A stretch of 19,425 nt of DNA from Bacillota bacterium (lineage in GTDB: Bacteria; Bacillota; Clostridia; Christensenellales; UMGS416): assembly GCA_023409755.1 (NCBI GenBank), contig JAEYRA010000102.1, forward strand, positions 1 to 19,425, in the 5' to 3' direction. Below the pieces are notes generated by a model. That model did no database searches, was not told the DNA's origin, and was given only the letters and a program-made list of their open reading frames with translations. Positions within the stretch are counted from its first letter, which is position 1. Every line of letters starts with the position of its first letter. Below are positions 12,882 to 19,425 of this stretch, piece after piece. Made by a program: the position numbers and the translations under genes.

Positions 12882-14423
12882 ATGTCAACCAGCAGCGCAG
12901 TCAACAGTGCCTATTCTGCCCTACGCAATTCTTCGCGCCTGTCAGGCATGGCCTCGGGTATGGATACCGAGACCATCGTCAAGAGCCTGATGAACGTGGA
13001 GAAGCTCAAATACAACAAGGTTTACCAGCAGAAGACCAAGCTGGAGTGGACCACCGACGCCTATAAGGACGTCAACAACCTGCTCAAGTCCTTTCAGAAC
13101 ACCTACCTGAGTGCGTTGGGCAGCAACAACATCCTGTCGGCGTCCACCATCAACGCCCGCAAGGTGACGATGGATAGCGCGACGAACGCAGTGTCCATCA
13201 GCGCCAACAGTGACGCCATCGTCAGCTCCCACACCATCAAGGTGAACAGCCTGGCGACGGGGGCCAACGCGTCGGGTGCGCTGGGCTCCACCACCATCAG
13301 CACCGGCACCAAGCTCGCAGACCTTGCCCTGACCAATGACGTGCAGAGTGTGGATGGCGTCGTCTCCTTTGCCATCAATGGCCAGACGTTCTCCTTCAAC
13401 GATACGGACACGCTTGCCACGGTCATCAGCCGCGTCAACAGCAACTCGGCGGCGGGCGTGAAGATGAACTTCAGCAGCCTGACGGGCAAGCTGACGATCA
13501 CCTCCAAGACGCTGGGCAGTGGGTCCAGCCTGCAGATTGAAAACATCTCTGGCAACCTATTCGCCAGCTCCAACGCCGCGTTCGGTATGGCCGAAGGCAC
13601 CTATGCCAACGGTACCGACGCCTCGGTGGAGATCGACGGCATTGCGGTGACCCAAAACACCAACAGCTTCACCATCGACGGCGTCACCTACAGCCTGAAG
13701 AACACCACGGATACGGCGGTGGGTTTCCAGGTGGACAACGACGTCGATTCGGCTGTGGATGCCATCACCAAGTTTGTGGATGCCTACAACACTCTGATCG
13801 GCACCCTGAACGACAAGATCGGCGAGGATTACGACAGAAACTACGCGCCGCTCACCGATGACCAGAAGGACGCGATGAGCGACGACGAGATTGAAAAGTG
13901 GGAGAAGATTGCGAAGACTGGCCTGCTGCACAAAGACAGCTACGTCTCCGGGCTGCTGCAGTCCATGCGCAGCGCCTTCTATGAGACGGTGCAGAGCGCC
14001 GGCCTTTCTGCCTCTTCCATCGGTCTCACCACCGCCAACTACGCCGACAAGGGCAAGATCTCCCTCAACACGGACAAGCTGCGTGAGGCGCTGACCAACA
14101 ACCCCGACGCGGTAACGGCTCTCTTCACGGCCACCAGCAAATCCACGGATGCGGCCACCAACCGGTCGGAGTCGGGCCTGGCCGTGCGTCTGCGGGATGC
14201 GGTCAACGGGTATCTCACGGACTACACCAAGAACCGTTCGCCCAGCTACACTGAGCAGCTGGATGACTTCGCGGACAAGCTGAACAGTTTACAGGATTAC
14301 CTGGATCGGAAGGAAGAACAGTACTGGAAGCAGTTTACCGCCATGGAGACGGCGCTCTCCAAGCTCAACAGCCAGATGAGTTCCCTCTCATCGCTGATGA
14401 GCAGCAACTCCTCAAATTCCTGA
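12882..14423 (+). CDS. fliD: Flagellar filament cap protein FliD (HAP2)
   Basis: Cap protein of 513 residues that sits at the filament tip and guides folding of flagellin subunits. The N-terminal signature GMASGMDTETIVKSLM (22-37), with the following helix, and the C-terminal coiled region (about 465-510, LQDYLDRKEEQYWKQFTAME) are the conserved FliD_N and FliD_C ends. Between them are beta-rich D2/D3 domains, including FAINGQTFSFNDTDTLATVI. AAAGGAG precedes the ATG by a normal distance. fliS follows 25 bases later. Confidence 0.95.
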   Translation: MSTSSAVNSAYSALRNSSRLSGMASGMDTETIVKSLMNVEKLKYNKVYQQKTKLEWTTDAYKDVNNLLKSFQNTYLSALGSNNILSASTINARKVTMDSATNAVSISANSDAIVSSHTIKVNSLATGANASGALGSTTISTGTKLADLALTNDVQSVDGVVSFAINGQTFSFNDTDTLATVISRVNSNSAAGVKMNFSSLTGKLTITSKTLGSGSSLQIENISGNLFASSNAAFGMAEGTYANGTDASVEIDGIAVTQNTNSFTIDGVTYSLKNTTDTAVGFQVDNDVDSAVDAITKFVDAYNTLIGTLNDKIGEDYDRNYAPLTDDQKDAMSDDEIEKWEKIAKTGLLHKDSYVSGLLQSMRSAFYETVQSAGLSASSIGLTTANYADKGKISLNTDKLREALTNNPDAVTALFTATSKSTDAATNRSESGLAVRLRDAVNGYLTDYTKNRSPSYTEQLDDFADKLNSLQDYLDRKEEQYWKQFTAMETALSKLNSQMSSLSSLMSSNSSNS

Positions 14424-14448
14424 AACCACACGAAGGAAGGATCCTAAC

Positions 14449-14835
14449 ATGGCTGTCAATCCTTATGAACTCTACAAGCAGCAAGAGGTCCTTTCGGCCA
14501 ACCGCGGCGAGCTGCTGCTGATGCTCTACGACAACTGCATCAAGCAGATGAAGCTCGCCCGGCTGCACCTGGCCGATCGCAATCTGCAGGGTGCCCACCA
14601 AAGCCTGGTGAAGGCTCAGGATGTCATCACCGAGCTTTGCACCGACCTCGATATGCAGTACGAGATCTCAGGGAAGCTGTTGCAGCTGTATCGTTACTTC
14701 CATGGACAGCTGGTGCAGGCCAACATCAAAAAGGACGCCGCGGCCATCGAGCCTGTGCTTGCCATGATGAGCGAGCTGCGAGACGTGTGGCAGCAGGCTG
14801 CCCATCAGGCCCCGCGCGCCCATCAGGAGGACTGA
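14449..14835 (+). CDS. fliS: Flagellin export chaperone FliS
   Basis: Helical chaperone of 128 residues that binds the disordered C-terminus of flagellin in the cytoplasm, prevents premature polymerisation and hands it to the export gate. The N-terminal NPYELYKQQEVLSANRGELL and LLMLYDNCIKQMKLA segments, and LDMQYEISGKLLQLYRYF in the second half, are the family signature. In Gram-positives FliS also acts in the flagellin-FliW-CsrA circuit by binding flagellin. GAAGGAAGGA gives the ribosome binding site. The C-terminal ten residues (HQAPRAHQED) are a variable tail. Confidence 0.95.
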   Translation: MAVNPYELYKQQEVLSANRGELLLMLYDNCIKQMKLARLHLADRNLQGAHQSLVKAQDVITELCTDLDMQYEISGKLLQLYRYFHGQLVQANIKKDAAAIEPVLAMMSELRDVWQQAAHQAPRAHQED

Positions 14836-14837
14836 CC

Positions 14838-15221
14838 ATGGTAACCCTGGCAGAGGAGCGCCTGACGCTGCTGCGCGCCATCCGGGCCCAGGCGGAGCGG
14901 GTGGAGGAACTGGTGAGCCAGAGTGCCTTCGACGAGCTGAGCCAGTGCCTGGAGATTCGCCAGAGCCACATTGACCGCATTCTGGAACTGGACCGGGAGC
15001 TTGCGCAAGCCCCCGGTCAGTCTGTGTCGGCCGAGGAGCGCCAGTGCATGGACGAGGTGCTGCGCGACATTGTGGCCCTGGACGAGCGCAACGCCAGCCG
15101 CATCGGCGCGGCGATTGACGAAGCCCAGACCGGCCTGCGCGAGACCAACCTGAACCGCAACCTGGTGGCAGCCTACCACTGGCAGCCGCCGGACAGCCGT
15201 TTTATCAACAACCGGGGATGA
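14838..15221 (+). CDS. FliT-like flagellar chaperone
   Basis: A 127-residue, mostly helical protein directly after fliS, the place of fliT, which escorts FliD in organisms where it is known. The sequence shows two long amphipathic helices (about 5-35 and 65-105) and an ending NLNRNLVAAYHWQPPDSRFI, which resembles the tail shared by FliT and FlgN-type chaperones. AGGAGG at 14825-14830 overlaps the end of fliS; the ATG at 14838 lies two bases after its stop. The family is short and divergent, so the name rests on position and shape as much as on sequence. Confidence 0.75.
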   Translation: MVTLAEERLTLLRAIRAQAERVEELVSQSAFDELSQCLEIRQSHIDRILELDRELAQAPGQSVSAEERQCMDEVLRDIVALDERNASRIGAAIDEAQTGLRETNLNRNLVAAYHWQPPDSRFINNRG

Positions 15222-15224
15222 GCC

Positions 15225-15674
15225 ATGAAAGTTGGTGAAGAGGGGAAAGTTCCACAGGAAATGCTGTTTGGCTCTCCTGCCCGCGCGAACCGCGGGCAGG
15301 AGAGCGTTGTGTCTTTTCAGCGTGTGCTGCGCACCAGCGATGGGGAGCACAGCCAGGAGCGGCTCCATCGGCTGCTTGGTGAGATCACCACCCAGGGGGA
15401 GGCGGTGGCCTCGCGGCTCGATGTGGGCGAGGTGCGCCGCTACCGTGAGCTGGTGGCTCAATTCCTGGCCGAGGCCATGAACCAAACCTATGAGGCCCAG
15501 CGGGAGGGCCTTTTTGACAACCGTGGACGGTACAAGGAATACTCGGTGGTGCGCAAGGTGAACGCCGAGCTGGAGAAGTTGACCCAGAGTGTGCTGGGCG
15601 AGCAGCAGGACAACCTGGATGTGCTGGAACAATTGGGCATCATTCGCGGACTTCTCGTCGATCTGCTCGTTTAG
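15225..15674 (+). CDS. YaaR-family protein (DUF327)
   Basis: A 149-residue protein matching the YaaR/DUF327 family in layout: SFQRVLRTSDG near the start, HRLLGEITTQGEAVASRLDV (about 47-66), a YRELVAQFLAEAM helix, KYKEYSVVRKVNAELEKL-like central part, and the characteristic end LEQLGIIRGLLVDLLV. The molecular function of this family is not established; in Clostridia it is often found among flagellar genes. No membrane segment or signal peptide is seen. It starts three bases after the FliT-like gene and is probably the last gene of the sigma-28 operon, since 52 bases separate it from cheY. Confidence 0.84.
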   Translation: MKVGEEGKVPQEMLFGSPARANRGQESVVSFQRVLRTSDGEHSQERLHRLLGEITTQGEAVASRLDVGEVRRYRELVAQFLAEAMNQTYEAQREGLFDNRGRYKEYSVVRKVNAELEKLTQSVLGEQQDNLDVLEQLGIIRGLLVDLLV

Positions 15675-15726
15675 CAGCAATATGTGATGGGCATTTATTA
15701 GCTAGTATAGGTAGGAGGTTTGCTTC

Positions 15727-16080
15727 GTGAAGACCGTACTGATTGTGGATGACGCAGCGTTTATGCGGCTCTCCATCAAAAACATGCTTTCCAAGAACGG
15801 CTATGTTGTGGTGGGTGAAGCTGAGAACGGCCAAGTCGCTGTGCAGAAATACACCGAACTGAAGCCGGAAATCGTCACCATGGACATCACCATGCCCGAG
15901 ATGGACGGCCTGTCGGCCCTCAAAGCCATCCGCGCGATCGACCCCAACGCATGCGTTGTCATGCTCTCCGCCATGGGCCAGCAGGCCATGGTGAAGGACG
16001 CGGTGCTGCTGGGCGCGAAGGGCTTTGTGGTGAAGCCCTTCAAGGAAGAGACGGTCATCGCAGCGCTGTCAAAACTGTAG
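15727..16080 (+). CDS. cheY: Chemotaxis response regulator CheY
   Basis: Single-domain response regulator of 117 residues that, when phosphorylated by CheA, binds the flagellar switch. All key residues are present: acidic pair D8 and D9, phospho-acceptor D53 (TMDITMPEMDG), S81 (MLSAMGQ) and K103 (VVKPF). There is no output domain. The GTG at 15727 follows TAGGAGG with good spacing. In Gram-positives phospho-CheY usually promotes smooth swimming, so the sense of the signal need not match that of E. coli. The adjacent cheA is its kinase. Confidence 0.96.
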   Translation: MKTVLIVDDAAFMRLSIKNMLSKNGYVVVGEAENGQVAVQKYTELKPEIVTMDITMPEMDGLSALKAIRAIDPNACVVMLSAMGQQAMVKDAVLLGAKGFVVKPFKEETVIAALSKL

Positions 16081-16116
16081 GGCCGGTTCGCAATCTAGAC
16101 CGGGGAGGGTACAACT

Positions 16117-18276
16117 GTGTCGGATCATTCCATGCGGGATCAACTGTTGGAGATGTTCATCTTTGAGACAAGCCAGTTGCTGGAGCAGCTGGAGGAGATC
16201 GTGCTGGAGGTGGAGCGCGAGAATGCGCTGACCGCTGACAACATCAACGAAATCTTCCGCGCCATGCACACCATCAAGGGTTCGTCGGCGATGATGATGT
16301 ATGAGAACATATCCAAGATCACCCACGCGGTGGAGGACATGTTCTTCTTCATTCGGGAGAATAAGCCCGAGCACATTGATTATTCCCGCGTGTGTGACAT
16401 TGTGCTGCAAACCTCGGATTACACCAAGGGGGAGATCGCCAAAATCACCAACGGCCTGGAGGCCGATGGCCCCATTGACGATCTGCTCGTGAGCATTCGT
16501 TCCTACCTGGAAGTACTGCGCCAGGGTGATGAGCCTATCCCAGCTCCGGCAGCGGAAGTGACTGCGCCGGCCGTTGAGGATCCCTCGCCGGACCCGCCGG
16601 TGGAGGGGGGCTTCACTTGCTACGAGGCGACGGTGCACTTCGACGACAATTGCCAGATGGAAAACATCCGGGCCTTTGGCCTGGTGCATGCCCTGAAGGA
16701 CCATTGCATTGAGATTGACCACCAGCCGGAGGACCTGCTGGAGGAAGAGAATGCCAGCTTTGCCATTGTGACGAACGGCTTCCGCCTGACCCTCACCACC
16801 AAGGAACCCAGGGAAGCGCTGGAACGTGTCTTAGAGGAGACCATGTTCCTCAAGACCTACACCCTGTCGCTTGTGAGTGGCAGTGAGCAAGGCGCGGCCC
16901 CGGCGGAACCGATCATGGCCGCCAATGCCCCGGCCGCCGCACCGGCCCAGGCGCCGGCGGCAGAGGTAACCCCGCCCGCGCCGGCGACAGAGGATGTCCC
17001 GGCCCAGCCAACCGCACCCGCCCATGTGGCGCAGGTGACGGCTCAGGTGAAGGCGGCACAGGCTGCCGACGAGAAGGAGACCCTCTTAAAGAGCGTCAAA
17101 CAGAGCCAGATCAGCGTCAACATCAACAAGCTGGACGCCCTCATGGATCTGGTCGGTGAGATCGTCATCAACGAGGCCATGGTCACCCACAGCCCGGACT
17201 TGGCCGGTTTGCAGCTCGACAACTTCTCCAAGGCGGCGCGGCAGCTTCGCAAGCTCACCGACGAGCTGCAGGATCTGGTAATGTCGGTGCGGATGATACC
17301 GGTGGCCAATACCTTCCACAAGATGACCCGCATTGTGCGTGATATGAGCAAGAAGCTCGACAAGGATGCCGAGCTCATCATCCTGGGCGAAGAGACCGAG
17401 GTGGACAAGAACATCATCGACAACCTCTCGGATCCCTTGATGCACCTCATCCGCAACTCCATGGACCACGGGCTGGAGACGCGTGAGGAGCGGCTGGCCG
17501 CGGGCAAGCCCTCCACCGGCCGTGTGACGCTGGAAGCTGTCAACACCGGCGGCGATGTACTCATCACCGTGCGCGACGACGGACGGGGCCTCGACCGCGA
17601 CAAGCTCATCCGCAAGGCCCGGGAGCAGGGCATCCTGACCAAGGCCGAGAGCGAGCTCACCGACCGGGAGGCCTACCTGCTGATCCTGCAGCCCGGCTTC
17701 TCCACCAAGGACGCGGTGACCGAATTCTCAGGCCGCGGCGTGGGGATGGACGTCGTCAAGAAGAACATCGAGAAGGTGGGCGGCACCGTCTCCATCGACA
17801 GCAAGCCCGGCCGGGGCACCACCGTCACCATTAAGATCCCGCTGACGCTGGCCATTGTGGATGGTATGATGTTCGCCGTGGGCAAGTCCACCTATACCGT
17901 CTCCACCACCTCCATCCGGGAGGCGTTCCGCCCCGCCGACCACAACATCCTCGTCGACCCCGAGGGGCACGAGATGATCATGATCCGCGGCAACTGTTAC
18001 CCCATCGTCCGGCTCTATGAGGTCTATGACATTCCCGACGCCGAGACGGACCTTGCCCAGGGCATCATCCTGGTGGTGGAGGCCGACGATAATACCATCT
18101 GCCTCTTTGCCGACCGGCTGCTGGGCGAGCAGCAGGTTGTGGTCAAGCCGCTGCCCTACTACCTCATGCGCTTCGATCTGAAGGGCCGGGCAGGCATCGG
18201 CGGCTGCACGATCCTCGGGGATGGCAGCATCAGTCTCATTCTCGATACTTCCGAGGTCATGCGCTGCATGCTGTAG
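16117..18276 (+). CDS. cheA: Chemotaxis histidine kinase CheA
   Basis: Kinase of 719 residues that couples chemoreceptors to CheY. Domains in order: P1/HPt (about 1-125) with phospho-acceptor H51 in MHTIKGSSA; a P2-like CheY-docking domain (about 165-252); a long Ala/Pro-rich linker (about 253-325); P3 dimerisation (from about 330, NINKLDALMDLVGEIVINE); P4 ATPase with N box N447 (NSMDHGLE), G1 D487-G491 (DDGRG) and G2 G539-D545 (GRGVGMD); and a C-terminal CheW-like P5 domain (about 580-719). GGGGAGGG precedes the GTG start by 7 bases. All catalytic elements are intact. No cheW, cheB or cheR is seen in this window. Confidence 0.97.
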   Translation: MSDHSMRDQLLEMFIFETSQLLEQLEEIVLEVERENALTADNINEIFRAMHTIKGSSAMMMYENISKITHAVEDMFFFIRENKPEHIDYSRVCDIVLQTSDYTKGEIAKITNGLEADGPIDDLLVSIRSYLEVLRQGDEPIPAPAAEVTAPAVEDPSPDPPVEGGFTCYEATVHFDDNCQMENIRAFGLVHALKDHCIEIDHQPEDLLEEENASFAIVTNGFRLTLTTKEPREALERVLEETMFLKTYTLSLVSGSEQGAAPAEPIMAANAPAAAPAQAPAAEVTPPAPATEDVPAQPTAPAHVAQVTAQVKAAQAADEKETLLKSVKQSQISVNINKLDALMDLVGEIVINEAMVTHSPDLAGLQLDNFSKAARQLRKLTDELQDLVMSVRMIPVANTFHKMTRIVRDMSKKLDKDAELIILGEETEVDKNIIDNLSDPLMHLIRNSMDHGLETREERLAAGKPSTGRVTLEAVNTGGDVLITVRDDGRGLDRDKLIRKAREQGILTKAESELTDREAYLLILQPGFSTKDAVTEFSGRGVGMDVVKKNIEKVGGTVSIDSKPGRGTTVTIKIPLTLAIVDGMMFAVGKSTYTVSTTSIREAFRPADHNILVDPEGHEMIMIRGNCYPIVRLYEVYDIPDAETDLAQGIILVVEADDNTICLFADRLLGEQQVVVKPLPYYLMRFDLKGRAGIGGCTILGDGSISLILDTSEVMRCML

Positions 18277-18304
18277 CCTCCACTGTGAGATAGCCAAAAT
18301 GGGA

Positions 18305-18340
18305 CCGCCGGTGACGCGGAGTTGCCGGCGGATCTTTTTC
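18305..18340 (+). terminator. Intrinsic terminator after cheA
   Basis: CCGCCGG (18305-18311) pairs with CCGGCGG (18325-18331) and is followed by ATCTTTTTC. It lies 28 bases after the cheA stop and separates cheA from the chemoreceptor gene. Confidence 0.8.
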
Positions 18341-18375
18341 TCATTATTAATCTTATACAAATAAGGAGGATGCCC

Positions 18376-19425
18376 ATGAAAAGTGCAACCATTGGAGTGC
18401 GTGTCACAGCAATGTTTGCGGTGCTCCTGCTGGTGACGGTAGCGCTGACGGTAACGCTGGTGACCTGGCAAAACAGGAACCACAACGAAGAGCTCAACAC
18501 CGCGGCGCTGCAGTCCTCTCTGCGGGATGTGCAGGATGAAATCGCCATGGGCAAGGAGCGGATGACACAGAATGCAGCGTTTCTTGCCAAGAATATGGAT
18601 TTGAGTTCTGCCGTGAGGCAGGGCAGTGTCGATGGCATCCAGACAGCGCTGCAGGTGGCCCAGGGGATTCTGGGCAATGACAGGCTGACGGTGACCGACC
18701 GGACGGGGACGGTGCTGCTTCGGCTGTATGACCCCGCCACCAAAGGCGACAAGCTGGACGCCGTCATCGGCATGCAACATGCGCTGACAGGCGAGCAATA
18801 CACCAGCGTGGCCAAGGATGCCGACGGCGCCCTGGTCATCAACTCCTATGCCCCCATCTATGACAACACATCCAGCCTCATCGGCACGGTGGTGGTCGGC
18901 ATGCGGCTGGATGACACCGCTGTGGTGGATGGCCTGAAAAAGACCCACGGCACCGAGTTTACCATCTTTGACGGCGACACCCGCCTGAGCACCACGGTGA
19001 CGCAGAACGGCCAGCGTGCCATCGGCACCAAGATGAGCGACGCGATCAACACCGTTGTGCTGCAGAAAAAACAGGAATACATGGGAGCGGCCACCATCAA
19101 CGGCGAACTCTTCCTGGCGGCCTACGCTCCTCTTCTGGATTCGGAGGGCAATGTGCTGGGGGCGCTGTTCGGCGGCTACAACATGGCGCAAGTGCAGGCC
19201 ACGCAGAACAGGATCCTGGGCACAGCGGTGTTCTTCGTCGCCGTGCTTTTGGTGCTGGCGTGCGCCTTTTCCTTCTTCTACCTCAGCCGCACCGTCAGCC
19301 GCCCGCTGAACCGTCTGGCGTCGAACGCCCGGAGCCTGGCCCGTGGCGACCTCGCCGGCATTGAGATGCCCAAGGAAAAGGCCGCCAAGGCAGGCAAGAA
19401 GGCTGGCAAAACCGCCGTGGTGCGC
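18376..19425 (+). CDS. Membrane chemoreceptor (methyl-accepting type), 3' end outside window
   Basis: The first 350 residues of a gene that runs past the window end. Seen: membrane helix 1 (about 7-30); an extracytoplasmic Cache-type sensory region (about 31-275) containing VTDRTGTVLLRLYDPATKGD, LVINSYAPIYDN and LFLAAYAPLLDSEGNVLGAL, the usual Cache pattern; membrane helix 2 (about 280-304); and the start of a HAMP domain (PLNRLASNARSLARGDL, 310-326). After GDL comes a Lys/Ala-rich stretch (about 332-350) not usual in HAMP. The methylated signalling domain would lie outside, so a kinase or cyclase output cannot be excluded, but the position after cheA favours a chemoreceptor. AAGGAGGA at 18363-18370 places the start at 18376 rather than the in-frame ATG at 18370. 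Confidence 0.85.
   Translation, partial: MKSATIGVRVTAMFAVLLLVTVALTVTLVTWQNRNHNEELNTAALQSSLRDVQDEIAMGKERMTQNAAFLAKNMDLSSAVRQGSVDGIQTALQVAQGILGNDRLTVTDRTGTVLLRLYDPATKGDKLDAVIGMQHALTGEQYTSVAKDADGALVINSYAPIYDNTSSLIGTVVVGMRLDDTAVVDGLKKTHGTEFTIFDGDTRLSTTVTQNGQRAIGTKMSDAINTVVLQKKQEYMGAATINGELFLAAYAPLLDSEGNVLGALFGGYNMAQVQATQNRILGTAVFFVAVLLVLACAFSFFYLSRTVSRPLNRLASNARSLARGDLAGIEMPKEKAAKAGKKAGKTAVVR

Noticed and set aside
15671..15710. Possible housekeeping promoter in the 52-base gap before cheY (TTAGCA and TAGTAT)
   Set aside because: The elements match the consensus poorly and the spacing is wrong. No sigma-28 pattern is present either, so cheY is left as possible read-through from the upstream operon.
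18322..18350. TTGCCG, 17-bp spacer, TATTAA upstream of the chemoreceptor gene
   Set aside because: It could be a housekeeping promoter, but it overlaps the cheA terminator and the match is moderate. Not strong enough to list as a feature.
17728..19191. Long minus-strand open frames, e.g. here and at 7120-8298, 4423-5385 and 9550-10332
   Set aside because: They lie antisense to well-supported flagellar or chemotaxis genes, show no recognisable family motifs, have His/Gly/Arg/Val-biased composition typical of antisense frames in GC-rich DNA, and lack ribosome binding sites.
1..19425. CRISPR arrays, tRNA or rRNA genes, insertion sequences, prophage genes
   Set aside because: No regular spaced repeats, no tRNA-like cloverleaf and no transposase or integrase motifs were seen in the window. 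The only repeats are the modules after flagellin.

Overview
This window is one continuous flagellar and chemotaxis locus. All convincing genes lie on the + strand, are GC-rich, and mostly overlap or sit a few bases apart behind AGGAGG-type ribosome binding sites. Gene content and order (flhF-flhG, a PilZ protein, a sigma-28 gene, a SwrB-like gene, two FlgG-family rod genes, yvyF-flgM-flgN-flgK-flgL-yviE-fliW-csrA, flagellin, fliD-fliS) follow the Gram-positive pattern known from Bacillus and the Clostridia. The high GC content and the order fliS - FliT-like - YaaR-like - cheY - cheA suggest a high-GC member of the Clostridia. The genus cannot be fixed from the sequence alone.

Layout. (1) 1-3617: end of an early operon with flhF (5' end outside the window), flhG, a YcgR-type c-di-GMP receptor, the sigma-28 factor and a SwrB-like membrane protein. 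(2) 3664-3705: a near-perfect 32-bp palindrome with a sigma-28 promoter built into it. (3) 3739-10344: a tightly packed late operon with two rod proteins, YvyF, the anti-sigma factor FlgM, the chaperone FlgN, the hook-filament junction proteins FlgK and FlgL, a YviE-like protein, FliW and CsrA. (4) 10389-11399: flagellin with its own sigma-28 promoter, a long leader of about 120 nt that looks like a CsrA target, and a strong terminator. (5) 11401-12057: about 650 bp without a credible gene, filled with hairpins and duplicated, rearranged repeat modules. (6) 12058-15674: a third sigma-28 promoter followed by an NlpC/P60 cell-wall hydrolase with no Sec signal, fliD, fliS, a FliT-like chaperone and a YaaR-like protein. 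(7) 15727-18340: cheY and cheA, ending at an intrinsic terminator. (8) 18376-19425: the first 350 codons of a chemoreceptor cut by the window end.

How it fits together. FlhF and FlhG set flagellar position and number. Sigma-28, made in the first operon, would fire three visible promoters (TAAG/TAAG/TAAT, 15 bp, then a -10 containing CGATATA), covering rod completion and junction proteins, flagellin, and the cap, chaperone and hydrolase genes. FlgM lies inside one of those operons and would close the usual negative feedback. The FliW-CsrA pair lies directly upstream of flagellin. The flagellin leader carries a hairpin presenting GGA in its loop plus GGA repeats in the Shine-Dalgarno site, the arrangement known for CsrA control of hag in Bacillus subtilis. 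A c-di-GMP receptor and CheY/CheA add second-messenger and chemotactic inputs.

The parts least explained by known biology are the modular repeat cluster after flagellin, the palindrome wrapped around the second operon's promoter, a possible CsrA site in the yviE leader, and the apparently flagellum-linked NlpC/P60 enzyme.
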